A stretch of DNA of 64,000 nucleotides from Sulfuricurvum sp. 17-40-25 (GTDB lineage Bacteria > Campylobacterota > Campylobacteria > Campylobacterales > Sulfurimonadaceae). The translations under genes and the position numbers were made by a program. The stretch lies in NCBI GenBank assembly GCA_002282015.1, contig NCIJ01000001.1, forward strand, positions 248,001 to 312,000, in the 5' to 3' direction. Positions 8,087-16,686 of this stretch are shown piece after piece. The notes beneath the pieces were generated by a model. It had not been told where the DNA came from. It saw only the letters and a list, made by a program, of their open reading frames with translations, and did no database searches. The stretch's first letter is position 1; every line of letters begins with the position of its first letter.

Positions 8087-9962
8087 TGAAGCACGTAGCG
8101 CCAAGCGCCATAAAATCGAGACGATCAAAGATTCTTTTAGCGCTTCCGAAGCATGGGATCGACTGATCGGTTATTCCAAAACAGGATACGACTCCATCAC
8201 CGAGGAAGACAAAGATTTCGTCCTCAAAAGCTTCGGCGTCTTTGACCGTCCTGCTACTCCTGGACGATTTATGATCCGCGTACGTGTGCCAGGCGGAATT
8301 TTAAGCGTTGAACAAGCCCGTGTTTTAGCCGATGTCGCAAAACGCTTTGGAAAAGACTACATCGACATCACCACCCGCATGCAAATCGAACTGCGCTACG
8401 TCACCATCGAAGAGTTGCCCGAAGCACTGGCTCTTTTAGAAAGTGTAGGTCTCACCAGCTATCAAACAGGTGTCGATAATTTTCGCAATATCATCATCGA
8501 TCCGCTCGATGGTTTGGCGATGGACAACATAATCCCATGTGTACCGATTATGAACGAGATCCAAGCCGTATTTTTGAAAAACGAAGACTGGATCACCACC
8601 ATGCCGCGCAAGTTCAATATCGGACTCAGCGGTTCTCTCACCAACCGCTGTAATATCTTCGGTCAAGATTTTGCCCTAGCCCTCGCACAAAAAGACGGTG
8701 TGTATGGGTTTAACCTCTTTTTAGGAGGTCGTGTCGGATTTTTGGCACAGGATGCCAATATGTTTGTCACTCCTTCACAAGCCAAAGACGTATTTGTGGC
8801 CGTTGCAAGTCTCTTTAAGACCTATGGATTCCGTGATAACCGTAACAAAAACCGTCTCAAATTTCTTATAGACGCCGTAGGGATGGATGAGTTTCGCGAT
8901 GCGATTGAAAAACAGCTTGGTTTCGCGATGCATTCTAGCGGCGAAACCCTTTGTGCGGCAGAGGGTGGAGACTATTACGGTAAAATTGCTCTAAAAGACG
9001 GAAGCTTTGCTCTGTACGCAGCCGTTCCTAGCGGTGTGTTCAGCGGAAGCGATTTAGCCGATGCCGCAGAGGTTGCCGCTGCGCAAGATGGAGCATTGCG
9101 TTTTACCATCGAGCAAAACCTCATCATCACAGGTATTCGTGATGAGTCAGCAGCTCTTGAGTCCCCATTGTTTGTCAAATACCCTAACCGACCATCCCCG
9201 TATATGGCAAACCTCATCGCGTGTGCCGGAACGGAGCATTGCCCCTTTGGTGTTATCCCCAACAAGCCTGACGCCATTGAGATGGGGGAGTATCTAGCGC
9301 GTGAAGTGCCTATTACGGATGCCAAAATGCGTCTGTACTGGTCTGCGTGTATTAAAGGATGCGGAATCCACGGTGCAGGCGATTTAGGCTTTGTAGGGTG
9401 CAAGACCCCGCATAACGGTGTCACCGTACTGGGTGTTGACATCTTCATCGGCGGAACGCTTAGCGGTGAGGGAGGAGAGGGACATCTGCTCCTAAAAGGA
9501 ATCGTACTTGAACATGCTCGTGAATACGTAGCCGAACTCATGCGCCAATATCGCGATCAGCGTATCGGAAAAGAGAGTTTAGAAAAGTTTATCGCCCGTT
9601 TGCAAGTACGCTACAGCAATCACGCGATCGGTTTTTTGATGCGTTGGAATCGTTTGATGCGTTTGCAAAACACTCCCGATGGTATGTTTTCCTTTAATCT
9701 CAAGAAACACGGCGGTTCACACCGTGAGATCGATGAGATATTTGAGTTTGGAACCAAAATTATTCACGGTATCACCGGTACAAATCCCTACGATACCGAC
9801 GAACCGTTGGCCGAAGAGAAAAAAAGCTACCGTCACAAAGCACCAGAGCTTTCAGAGTATGCTCATATTTTAGAAAAAATGGTCGAACCAAGCCCTCTCA
9901 AACGCTCTGAGGTCTTTACCCAAATCGTCGTCGAACTCAAAAATCTAAGCAGTGACCAGTAA
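8064..9962 (+). CDS. nirA: Ferredoxin-dependent assimilatory nitrite reductase (siroheme, [4Fe-4S])
   Basis: 632 residues. Two nitrite/sulfite reductase half-domains are visible. The cluster/siroheme cysteines are Cys387, Cys393 (CAGTEHC), Cys429 and Cys433 (CIKGC). It reduces nitrite to ammonium in the cytoplasm with six electrons from ferredoxin. I chose ATG at 8064 over a longer open frame from 7998, because AAGGAG at 8051-8056 is ideally spaced and the earlier part would overlap cobA by 89 bases. About 70 residues beyond the usual C-terminus (from about 560) are unassigned. It is translationally linked to cobA and followed at once by the DmsBC-like gene. Confidence 0.93.
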   Translation: MTSLMQANEARSAKRHKIETIKDSFSASEAWDRLIGYSKTGYDSITEEDKDFVLKSFGVFDRPATPGRFMIRVRVPGGILSVEQARVLADVAKRFGKDYIDITTRMQIELRYVTIEELPEALALLESVGLTSYQTGVDNFRNIIIDPLDGLAMDNIIPCVPIMNEIQAVFLKNEDWITTMPRKFNIGLSGSLTNRCNIFGQDFALALAQKDGVYGFNLFLGGRVGFLAQDANMFVTPSQAKDVFVAVASLFKTYGFRDNRNKNRLKFLIDAVGMDEFRDAIEKQLGFAMHSSGETLCAAEGGDYYGKIALKDGSFALYAAVPSGVFSGSDLADAAEVAAAQDGALRFTIEQNLIITGIRDESAALESPLFVKYPNRPSPYMANLIACAGTEHCPFGVIPNKPDAIEMGEYLAREVPITDAKMRLYWSACIKGCGIHGAGDLGFVGCKTPHNGVTVLGVDIFIGGTLSGEGGEGHLLLKGIVLEHAREYVAELMRQYRDQRIGKESLEKFIARLQVRYSNHAIGFLMRWNRLMRLQNTPDGMFSFNLKKHGGSHREIDEIFEFGTKIIHGITGTNPYDTDEPLAEEKKSYRHKAPELSEYAHILEKMVEPSPLKRSEVFTQIVVELKNLSSDQ

Positions 9963-9963
9963 T

Positions 9964-11535
9964 ATGAGCGATACCCCGACACCGCTGGAATCGTTCATCG
10001 GCTACAAAGCCGATACCGGGATGCAATGCGGAAACTACTCCATCGACGTTCCACCCCTCAAAGAGGGAGAACAGTACCGATTTCATTTTGATGCAACCAA
10101 ATGCGTCGGATGCCGCTGTTGTGAAGTCGCGTGCAATGAACAAAACAACAATCCAGCCGATATAAAATGGCGCCGTGTAGGAGAGATGGAGGGGGGAAGT
10201 TTCCCAGACACCCTGCTGCTGTTTAACTCCATGAGCTGTAACCACTGTGTCGATCCTGCCTGCCTCATCGGGTGTCCTACCAACAGCTACATCAAATTCG
10301 ACAACGGCATCGTCTTCCACGATGATCCCAGCTGTATCGGATGTCAATACTGTACCTGGAACTGCCCATACGGTGTACCCACCTACCACGAAGAGCGTCA
10401 CATCGTCACCAAGTGCCATATGTGCCACGAACGTCTCGCAGTAGATCAAAGCCCGGCGTGTGTTCAAGCATGCCCATCAGGTGCTATCGAGATCGAAGCG
10501 GTGAACATTCAAGAATGGATGGAAAAAGATATTGATGATTTAGGAAACATGCCTCATCTAGCCGACGCACGTTTAACCAACTCCACTACCCGTTTTACCT
10601 TGCCAGAAAATATGCCCCTGGAGATGCTAAAAGCCGATGAACATCATCTCAAACCCGCTCACGGTGAACTGCCACTGGTCTTTATGACGGTATTGACTCA
10701 GATGTCACTGGGTGCTTTTGGTGCACTGTTTATCGGCGATATCCTCTCACTGTTTGGATTTTTTAAACCCAACTGGATGTTAGCACTACTGGCTCTTATT
10801 CCTGCCGCTCTTGGATTGCCTTTATCCGCACTGCATCTTGGGCGTCCTCTCAAAGCTCTGAATGCAATGAAAAATCTCAAAACCAGCTGGCTGAGCCGTG
10901 AAGCCGCTGCACTGGGTGCGTTTGCAGGACTGATGAGTATTAATGTCGCTTTGTATTTTTTCGATATCTCGACAGTGTTCCGTTTGGGTTTTGAGCTCTT
11001 GACGCTCTTGGTCGGCATCTACGGCATCCATGCCCAAGCGATGATCTACCGTATCCCTGCCCGTCCTTCATGGGATCGGTTTTCGACCAATCAAAAGTTC
11101 TTTACGACAGCCTACAGCGGACTGTTTCTGATCTCATTGGCATTGATTATTGCTGGTTCCAGTGATTCGGCTACGCCGCTTTTGAGCAGTGCGATGATAC
11201 TTGCAGTTATCCATGGCTTTTTTACCCTCGGCGGATACAATGAACTCAAATCATCACCAACACCGCAATTGCAAAAGACGTTACGTCTCTACCGTGAGCA
11301 TTTTCCTGTTATTCATAGCTTGCGCTGGATCATGTTTAGCATAGGGGCATTGGTCTTGCCATTATTGGCAACTTTGTTTATCGCATCTGATCTTACAATC
11401 CCAGCGATTATCACATTGGGCATTGGCTTTGTGCTATTGGTCTGCAGTGAACTCATGGATCGATTCTTATTCTACACCACAACCGTTCCTCTACAAATGG
11501 CAGGCGGATTTTTTGTCGGTGCACAAAGGAATTAA
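9964..11535 (+). CDS. Fused DmsB-like four-cluster ferredoxin and DmsC-like membrane anchor
   Basis: 523 residues from ATG at 9964; a GTG four codons earlier (9952) is an alternative that overlaps nirA. Residues about 40-190 hold four [4Fe-4S] cysteine groups: CVGCRCCEVAC, CNHCVDPACLIGC, CIGCQYCTWNC, and CHMC with CVQAC. Residues about 230-520 form eight or so hydrophobic helices of DmsC/YnfH type. DmsB and DmsC are usually separate genes; here they are one chain. It is placed between nirA and narB with two bases to narB, so it likely passes electrons from membrane quinol through the clusters to NarB on the cytoplasmic side (inference). Confidence 0.85.
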   Translation: MSDTPTPLESFIGYKADTGMQCGNYSIDVPPLKEGEQYRFHFDATKCVGCRCCEVACNEQNNNPADIKWRRVGEMEGGSFPDTLLLFNSMSCNHCVDPACLIGCPTNSYIKFDNGIVFHDDPSCIGCQYCTWNCPYGVPTYHEERHIVTKCHMCHERLAVDQSPACVQACPSGAIEIEAVNIQEWMEKDIDDLGNMPHLADARLTNSTTRFTLPENMPLEMLKADEHHLKPAHGELPLVFMTVLTQMSLGAFGALFIGDILSLFGFFKPNWMLALLALIPAALGLPLSALHLGRPLKALNAMKNLKTSWLSREAAALGAFAGLMSINVALYFFDISTVFRLGFELLTLLVGIYGIHAQAMIYRIPARPSWDRFSTNQKFFTTAYSGLFLISLALIIAGSSDSATPLLSSAMILAVIHGFFTLGGYNELKSSPTPQLQKTLRLYREHFPVIHSLRWIMFSIGALVLPLLATLFIASDLTIPAIITLGIGFVLLVCSELMDRFLFYTTTVPLQMAGGFFVGAQRN

Positions 11536-11536
11536 T

Positions 11537-13831
11537 ATGTTCAATAGCATCAAAAACTTTCTAGGTCTGGACATCAAAACCGCTAAGTATGCCATGAGCG
11601 ATGATCCGATGTTTGGCCGTATCAGCGATGCCAAAAAACCGGACAAATGGGTCTTTTCTACGTGCGGATACTGCGGGGTTGGATGCGGATTGTACATCGG
11701 GGTAAAAGATGGACGTGCCGTCTATACCAAAGGCAACTCGGCTCACAGTGTCAACATGGGAACCCTGTGTCCCAAGGGATTGAGCGAACACGAGATGATC
11801 ACCTCCTCCAATCGTATCTTGGCTCCGATGAACCGTAAAAATGGAAAACTGCAAAACACCACGTGGGACGATGCCTTCACCCAAGTCTCTGTAAAATTCA
11901 AAGAGATCACAAACACCTACGGTGCCCAAGCCATCGGGGTCATCTCAACGGGACAACTGCTCACCGAAGAGTTCTATACGCTGGGTAAACTCGTCCAGCT
12001 TGGTCTGCGTACCAACAACTACGATGGTAACACGACGCTGTGTATGGCATCGGCTGTTATGGGGTACAAACAATCTCTGGGTTCGGATGGTCCAACGGGG
12101 TCGTATGAGGATTTCGAGCATGCCAATGTCATCGTCTTGGTCGGCGCTAACATCTCCGATAACCACCCTATCCTCAAACTGCACATCGAGAAAAATCCCA
12201 ACAAACCCAAGATCATCGTTATCGATCCGCGTAAATCCAAAACCGCTCAGATGGCCGATATGTTTATCCCACTCAAACCGCGTACCGATTTGGCGCTTTT
12301 TAATGGTCTAGCCTACATCATCCTCGAGCAAGGATGGGAAAACAGTGAGTATCTCAAAGCCAATGTAACAGGCTTAGGTGATCTACGCAAACATCTCGAA
12401 AACTATCCTCCCCAAGAGGTCGCCAACATCACGGGTATCGATGTCAAGACTCTCTATGAGATCGCACGCTCTTACGCATCCTCCGACGCGGTACTGAGCG
12501 CATGGACGATGGGGGTCAATCAATCGTACATGGGAACCGATACCGTCAGTGCCATCGTCAACTTACATCTGCTCACGGGACAAATCGGTCGTCCGGGAGC
12601 CGCACCGTTTTCCATCACGGGACAGTGCAATGCGATGGGAACACGCGAGACAGGGTTTACCTCCTCACTACCGGGATACCGCAACTATGGCGATGAAAAA
12701 GCGGCGCAAGAATACGCCAACATCATCAATGTACCACTGGATATCATCCCTCGTCAGCGTGGCTACAAATACGGTGAGATCATCGAAGCCATCGAGCGTG
12801 GCGAGATAAAAGCACTGTGGGTAGTCGCTACCAACCCACTGGTGAGTTTCGTCAACCAAGACCGCCTGCGCAAAGCACTGGCCAAACTTGAGTTACTGGT
12901 CGTCCAAGACGCGTTTATGTCCGATACGGCACAACTCGCCGACGTCATCTTCGCTGCGGGGACGTGGGGCGAAAAAGAGGGAAGCTATACCAACAGTGAG
13001 CGCCGATGCAACCGTACGAACAAAGCGGTCAATCCTCCGGGAACCGCTAAAAGTGATTTTGATATCTTCCTGGAGTTCAGCAGTTATTTTCAAGGGGTTC
13101 AAGAGATGCTGTATCCCAACTGGCAATCCCCCGCCGATGCGTTTGAAGAGTGGAAGCGTGTCAGCCGTGGGCAGCTGTGTGATTATTCAGGGATTACCTA
13201 TGAGATGCTCGAAACGCATGGTGGGATTCAATGGCCGTGTAATGAACAGTTCCCCCTAGGCTCCCCGCGTCTGTACACTCCCGACATCGCATTTCGCACC
13301 ACCGATGGCAAAGCCAAATTATTGCCTCTGGAATGGATACCACTTCAAGAACCAACAGGTGAGAAATTCCCGATCATCCTCAACACAGGACGCACCGTAG
13401 AGCAGTGGCACACCCGTACCAAAACGGGCGACATCGGTATACTCAACGATTTAGCACCCGAAGCGTGGGTCGATATCAATCCCGCGGACGCATTGGCGCT
13501 GGAAGTCAAAAGCGGTGATCGCCTCAGTATCAGTTCAGCACGGGGACGTGTGGATGACATCGTGGTTCGTGTAACCCAAACGGTACGTGAGGGAGATGTG
13601 TTTGTTCCCTTTCATTTTAACACCCAGCTTATCAACCAACTCACCGCCAGCAGTTTTTGCCCAAAATCAGGAGAGCCAAACTACAAACAAACCGCTGTAC
13701 AGTTACACTCAGTCAAAGTTCCATCAGGTATCGTGATGAAATCCCCTGAAATAAGCGGGACACTGTCGTGTGAGAACAATCAGTCACCAACTCACCATAC
13801 GCTAAATGTTACTAATATGCACACCAAGTAA
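11537..13831 (+). CDS. Assimilatory nitrate reductase catalytic subunit (NarB/NasA-type molybdoenzyme)
   Basis: 764 residues starting at ATG 11537, with AAAGGA just before. The N-terminal [4Fe-4S] site is Cys43, Cys46, Cys50 and Cys78 (CGYCGVGC, then LCPKG). Cys169 (TLCMASAV) is the expected Mo ligand of the bis-MGD cofactor. GRTVEQWHTRTKTG near residue 615 is typical of this subfamily's C-terminal cofactor domain. There is no twin-arginine leader, so it is cytoplasmic, and no C-terminal [2Fe-2S] domain as in Klebsiella NasA. It reduces nitrate to nitrite for NirA. The likely electron donor is the neighbouring DmsBC-like fusion rather than a NasB flavoprotein, for which no gene is seen. Confidence 0.92.
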   Translation: MFNSIKNFLGLDIKTAKYAMSDDPMFGRISDAKKPDKWVFSTCGYCGVGCGLYIGVKDGRAVYTKGNSAHSVNMGTLCPKGLSEHEMITSSNRILAPMNRKNGKLQNTTWDDAFTQVSVKFKEITNTYGAQAIGVISTGQLLTEEFYTLGKLVQLGLRTNNYDGNTTLCMASAVMGYKQSLGSDGPTGSYEDFEHANVIVLVGANISDNHPILKLHIEKNPNKPKIIVIDPRKSKTAQMADMFIPLKPRTDLALFNGLAYIILEQGWENSEYLKANVTGLGDLRKHLENYPPQEVANITGIDVKTLYEIARSYASSDAVLSAWTMGVNQSYMGTDTVSAIVNLHLLTGQIGRPGAAPFSITGQCNAMGTRETGFTSSLPGYRNYGDEKAAQEYANIINVPLDIIPRQRGYKYGEIIEAIERGEIKALWVVATNPLVSFVNQDRLRKALAKLELLVVQDAFMSDTAQLADVIFAAGTWGEKEGSYTNSERRCNRTNKAVNPPGTAKSDFDIFLEFSSYFQGVQEMLYPNWQSPADAFEEWKRVSRGQLCDYSGITYEMLETHGGIQWPCNEQFPLGSPRLYTPDIAFRTTDGKAKLLPLEWIPLQEPTGEKFPIILNTGRTVEQWHTRTKTGDIGILNDLAPEAWVDINPADALALEVKSGDRLSISSARGRVDDIVVRVTQTVREGDVFVPFHFNTQLINQLTASSFCPKSGEPNYKQTAVQLHSVKVPSGIVMKSPEISGTLSCENNQSPTHHTLNVTNMHTK

Positions 13832-13881
13832 CATTATTGTCACATTTAAGATTGCATTTCATTAAACTACACTAAGATATA

Positions 13882-13906
13882 AATATTATAAAAATCTTAT
13901 AATATT
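13882..13906. promoter_or_regulatory. Perfect 10-bp inverted repeat overlapping a -10 element before the haem-domain sensor gene
   Basis: AATATTATAA and TTATAATATT are separated by AAATC, giving a 25-base palindrome 14 bases before the ATG at 13921. A TATAAT lies inside the right arm (13898-13903). It could be an operator for a dimeric regulator or an AT-rich hairpin near the ribosome site. No T-run follows, so it does not look like a terminator for narB. Confidence 0.55.
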
Positions 13907-13920
13907 GTGGTTGGATATAA

Positions 13921-16338
13921 ATGAATAGTAAAAGTCAGTCAACTCTTTTATCCCGCTACTTTACCTTCATCCTCCTTTTTTTCACACTTCTGGTTCTGGT
14001 TTCAGCAATCTGGAATATGCAACATATCCAAAACCACATAGAAGAACTTGCCAAAATTGAAGCAACAACCCATCTTAATCGAGATAAAGCATTTCGTTTG
14101 TGGGCGACTCGTCATGGCGGAGCGTATTTCATCGTTGATAAAAACACCCAGCCAAGTCCCTTTATGGCTATGGTCGAAGATCGCGATGTAACCACCTCAA
14201 GCGGTAAGACACTCACTCTCTATAATCCTGCCACCATGCTACGCGACATTATGCACGACTATTCAAACCTCTACGATATCAAAACACGCATTACAGCCAA
14301 ACTCTATATGAATCCCCAAAATGCCCCGGATGCATGGGAATCCAACGCATTGGAGAAACTCCAAAACGGTGAGACACAAGTCGAAGAATTTACCATGATG
14401 AAGGGGAAAAAACACCTGCGGCTTATGCAACCTATGTACATGGAACAAGGGTGTATAAAATGCCATGCATGGACCGGGATCAAGGTCGGTGAGGTTCGTG
14501 GGGCAATCGATGTTGCTATTCCTCTGGATAAATACGACCCGATAAAAAAGGAACACTTTCAACAGCTGATCATCACCCATCTCCTCCTTTGGCTCATCGG
14601 AATGGGAGGTATCTTGTTTCTAGGACGCCGACTGCTCTCGAGTGTTCGCGAAAACGATAAAAATCAAAAAGACTTAGACATACGCACCCAGGCACTCGAG
14701 CAAAGCAATAATGCTGTTCTCATAACCAACCCAAAAGGCGTTATTGAATACGCCAACCAAGCCTTCGTTCAGCTTAATGGATATGAGCTTATTGAACTCT
14801 TGGGGAAAACACCAAAAGTAGTGAAATCTCACCTCAATACTCCTGCTTTATACCGCGAGATGTGGTCTACTATTTCGGATGGAAGAACCTGGAAAGGTGA
14901 GTTCAAAAATCGAAAGAAAAACGGTGCCATCTACTGGTGTTACGAAACCATATCCCCAGTCATGGACACCGATGGAAAAATCACCCATTACATCGCGGTG
15001 ATCGAAGATATCGAAAAACGTAAAACTACCGAGGAGCATATTAAACAGCTGGTCCACTATGATGCTCTCACCAACCTACCAAACCGTCATTATTTCAAAG
15101 AAAAATTGGATGCCCATATCATTCAAGCCTGCAAAGAAAATAAGGTATTTGGGCTTATCTACATTGATTTGGACCGCTTTAAAATGGTCAACGACTCTTT
15201 AGGGCATACCGTAGGTGACACTCTGCTGCAAACCTTAGCGGAACGTTTACTTTTAATTGATGGACATAAAACCTTTGTCTCCCGTTTTGGCGGTGATGAA
15301 TTTGCAATTATTACCGATTTTACTGATACACAACACCCCATAGAGATGTTTATCGAAAGGATTCATGACGCTATTAAAGAGCCGTTTTTTATCGCAGGTG
15401 ACGACATTTTCATGACGGCTAGCATGGGAGTATCACTCTATCCACAACACGGTGATGATGCCGAATCACTGATCAAAGCATCGGACATCGCTATGTACGG
15501 TGCAAAACTTCAGGGGAAAAATACCCATCTGTTTTTTGAACCCATACACGGCGATTTTGCGAATGAAACCCTTATGATCGAAAATGGTTTACGAAAAGCC
15601 ATGATCAACAATGAGCTGTTCCTCGTCTACCAACCAAAATGGGACAGCAAAGCAAATAAATTCCTAGGCTTGGAAGTGTTAGTACGATGGAAAAGCCCGA
15701 CATTGGGATTCATGAATCCGATGCGATTTATCACCATTGCCGAAGAGACTGATCTTATCATCGTCTTGGGTGAATGGATATTAAAAGAATCTTTGATAAC
15801 GATGATGGAAATCTCAAAAATCATCGGTTTTGTCCCAAAAACATCGGTCAACCTTTCTCCTGTACAATTCCGTCATAACAACTTGAACTCTATGGTCATA
15901 GAGCTGCTGGAACAAACAGGGTTTCCTCCGCAGCAGTTGGAGCTTGAGATCACCGAAGGTGCCCTTGTCAACGATCCTGCCATGGCGATTGAGAAAATGA
16001 CAGACTTATGTTCCCATGGCGTCACCTTCTCCATTGACGATTTTGGTACTGGCTACTCTTCTATGTCGTATCTCAAAAAATTCCCGGTCTCGACACTGAA
16101 AATCGACAAGTCTTTTGTCGATGACATCATCGATGATCCGCATGACAGAGCGATCATCCAAGCGATTATTACACTGGCAGAATCCTTTGGCATTAACACG
16201 ATTGCTGAGGGAACCGAAACGCGCGAGCAAGTTGATGCGCTCAATTCCCTCGGCTGTTATGCTGTCCAAGGCTATTGGCACAGCCGCCCTATTGACTATG
16301 AAGCATTGCTTCTTTATTTCCAAAATATACAGCAGTAA
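13921..16338 (+). CDS. Haem-binding (Tll0287-like/DUF3365) sensor with PAS, GGDEF and EAL domains
   Basis: 805 residues. Two membrane helices (about 13-33 and 218-238) frame a periplasmic Tll0287-like domain that contains one c-type haem motif, CIKCH, at 178-182. Then come a PAS/PAC (about 255-375), a GGDEF domain with an intact signature at 457-461, and an EAL domain (about 545-805). In the EAL domain the signature is EVL rather than EAL, while IDDFGTGYSSM and IAEGTETRE are kept. Synthase activity looks possible; phosphodiesterase activity is likely but less certain. It is the first gene of a signalling operon with Hpt, receiver and hybrid-kinase genes, directly after narB. Confidence 0.88.
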   Translation: MNSKSQSTLLSRYFTFILLFFTLLVLVSAIWNMQHIQNHIEELAKIEATTHLNRDKAFRLWATRHGGAYFIVDKNTQPSPFMAMVEDRDVTTSSGKTLTLYNPATMLRDIMHDYSNLYDIKTRITAKLYMNPQNAPDAWESNALEKLQNGETQVEEFTMMKGKKHLRLMQPMYMEQGCIKCHAWTGIKVGEVRGAIDVAIPLDKYDPIKKEHFQQLIITHLLLWLIGMGGILFLGRRLLSSVRENDKNQKDLDIRTQALEQSNNAVLITNPKGVIEYANQAFVQLNGYELIELLGKTPKVVKSHLNTPALYREMWSTISDGRTWKGEFKNRKKNGAIYWCYETISPVMDTDGKITHYIAVIEDIEKRKTTEEHIKQLVHYDALTNLPNRHYFKEKLDAHIIQACKENKVFGLIYIDLDRFKMVNDSLGHTVGDTLLQTLAERLLLIDGHKTFVSRFGGDEFAIITDFTDTQHPIEMFIERIHDAIKEPFFIAGDDIFMTASMGVSLYPQHGDDAESLIKASDIAMYGAKLQGKNTHLFFEPIHGDFANETLMIENGLRKAMINNELFLVYQPKWDSKANKFLGLEVLVRWKSPTLGFMNPMRFITIAEETDLIIVLGEWILKESLITMMEISKIIGFVPKTSVNLSPVQFRHNNLNSMVIELLEQTGFPPQQLELEITEGALVNDPAMAIEKMTDLCSHGVTFSIDDFGTGYSSMSYLKKFPVSTLKIDKSFVDDIIDDPHDRAIIQAIITLAESFGINTIAEGTETREQVDALNSLGCYAVQGYWHSRPIDYEALLLYFQNIQQ

Positions 16339-16686
16339 TTGAAAACGCAACCTTCCGCACAATCCCTTAACGCCTATGTCGCATCCAAGATCGACTTGCC
16401 ACAAGAAATTGTGTTTGAACTTTTTAAAAAATTCATTGCCAATACATATATCCTATTACCTCAATTTGATGGCTATAATGATGATCCAGAAACACTTAAA
16501 ATGACAATTCATTCTCTCAAAGGAATTGCTAAAAACCTTTTTCTAGATACCTTGGGTACTATGTGCGAAGCCTTTGAAACAGATTTGAATACGCTCACTT
16601 TTGAGCAAAAGACTCAACGCCTTTATGAACTAAAAAAAGAAACACTTAGGACAGTCGACAAGATGCGAGGAGAACTTCCTGAATAA
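16339..16686 (+). CDS. Hpt phosphotransfer domain protein (same frame as the preceding gene, TTG start)
   Basis: 115 residues. HSLKGIAKNL near residue 57 is the Hpt signature with the phospho-accepting His. It would relay phosphate between the hybrid kinase (17990-19837) and the response regulator that follows. The frame has no ATG before the Hpt core. The only usable start is TTG at 16339, directly after the TAA of the GGDEF-EAL gene and in the same reading frame, with no Shine-Dalgarno site in view. It may be translated by reinitiation, or it may be a former C-terminal Hpt domain of the upstream protein cut off by a stop codon. Confidence 0.75.
   Translation: MKTQPSAQSLNAYVASKIDLPQEIVFELFKKFIANTYILLPQFDGYNDDPETLKMTIHSLKGIAKNLFLDTLGTMCEAFETDLNTLTFEQKTQRLYELKKETLRTVDKMRGELPE

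Noticed and set aside
8975-9541. 188-codon minus-strand open frame opposite nirA
   Set aside because: Ser/Pro-rich shadow of the nirA coding strand, with no homology that I recognise and no ribosome site.
11423-11536. Upstream extension of narB into the DmsBC-like gene
   Set aside because: The added residues are out of the family. AAAGGA before ATG 11537 decides the start.
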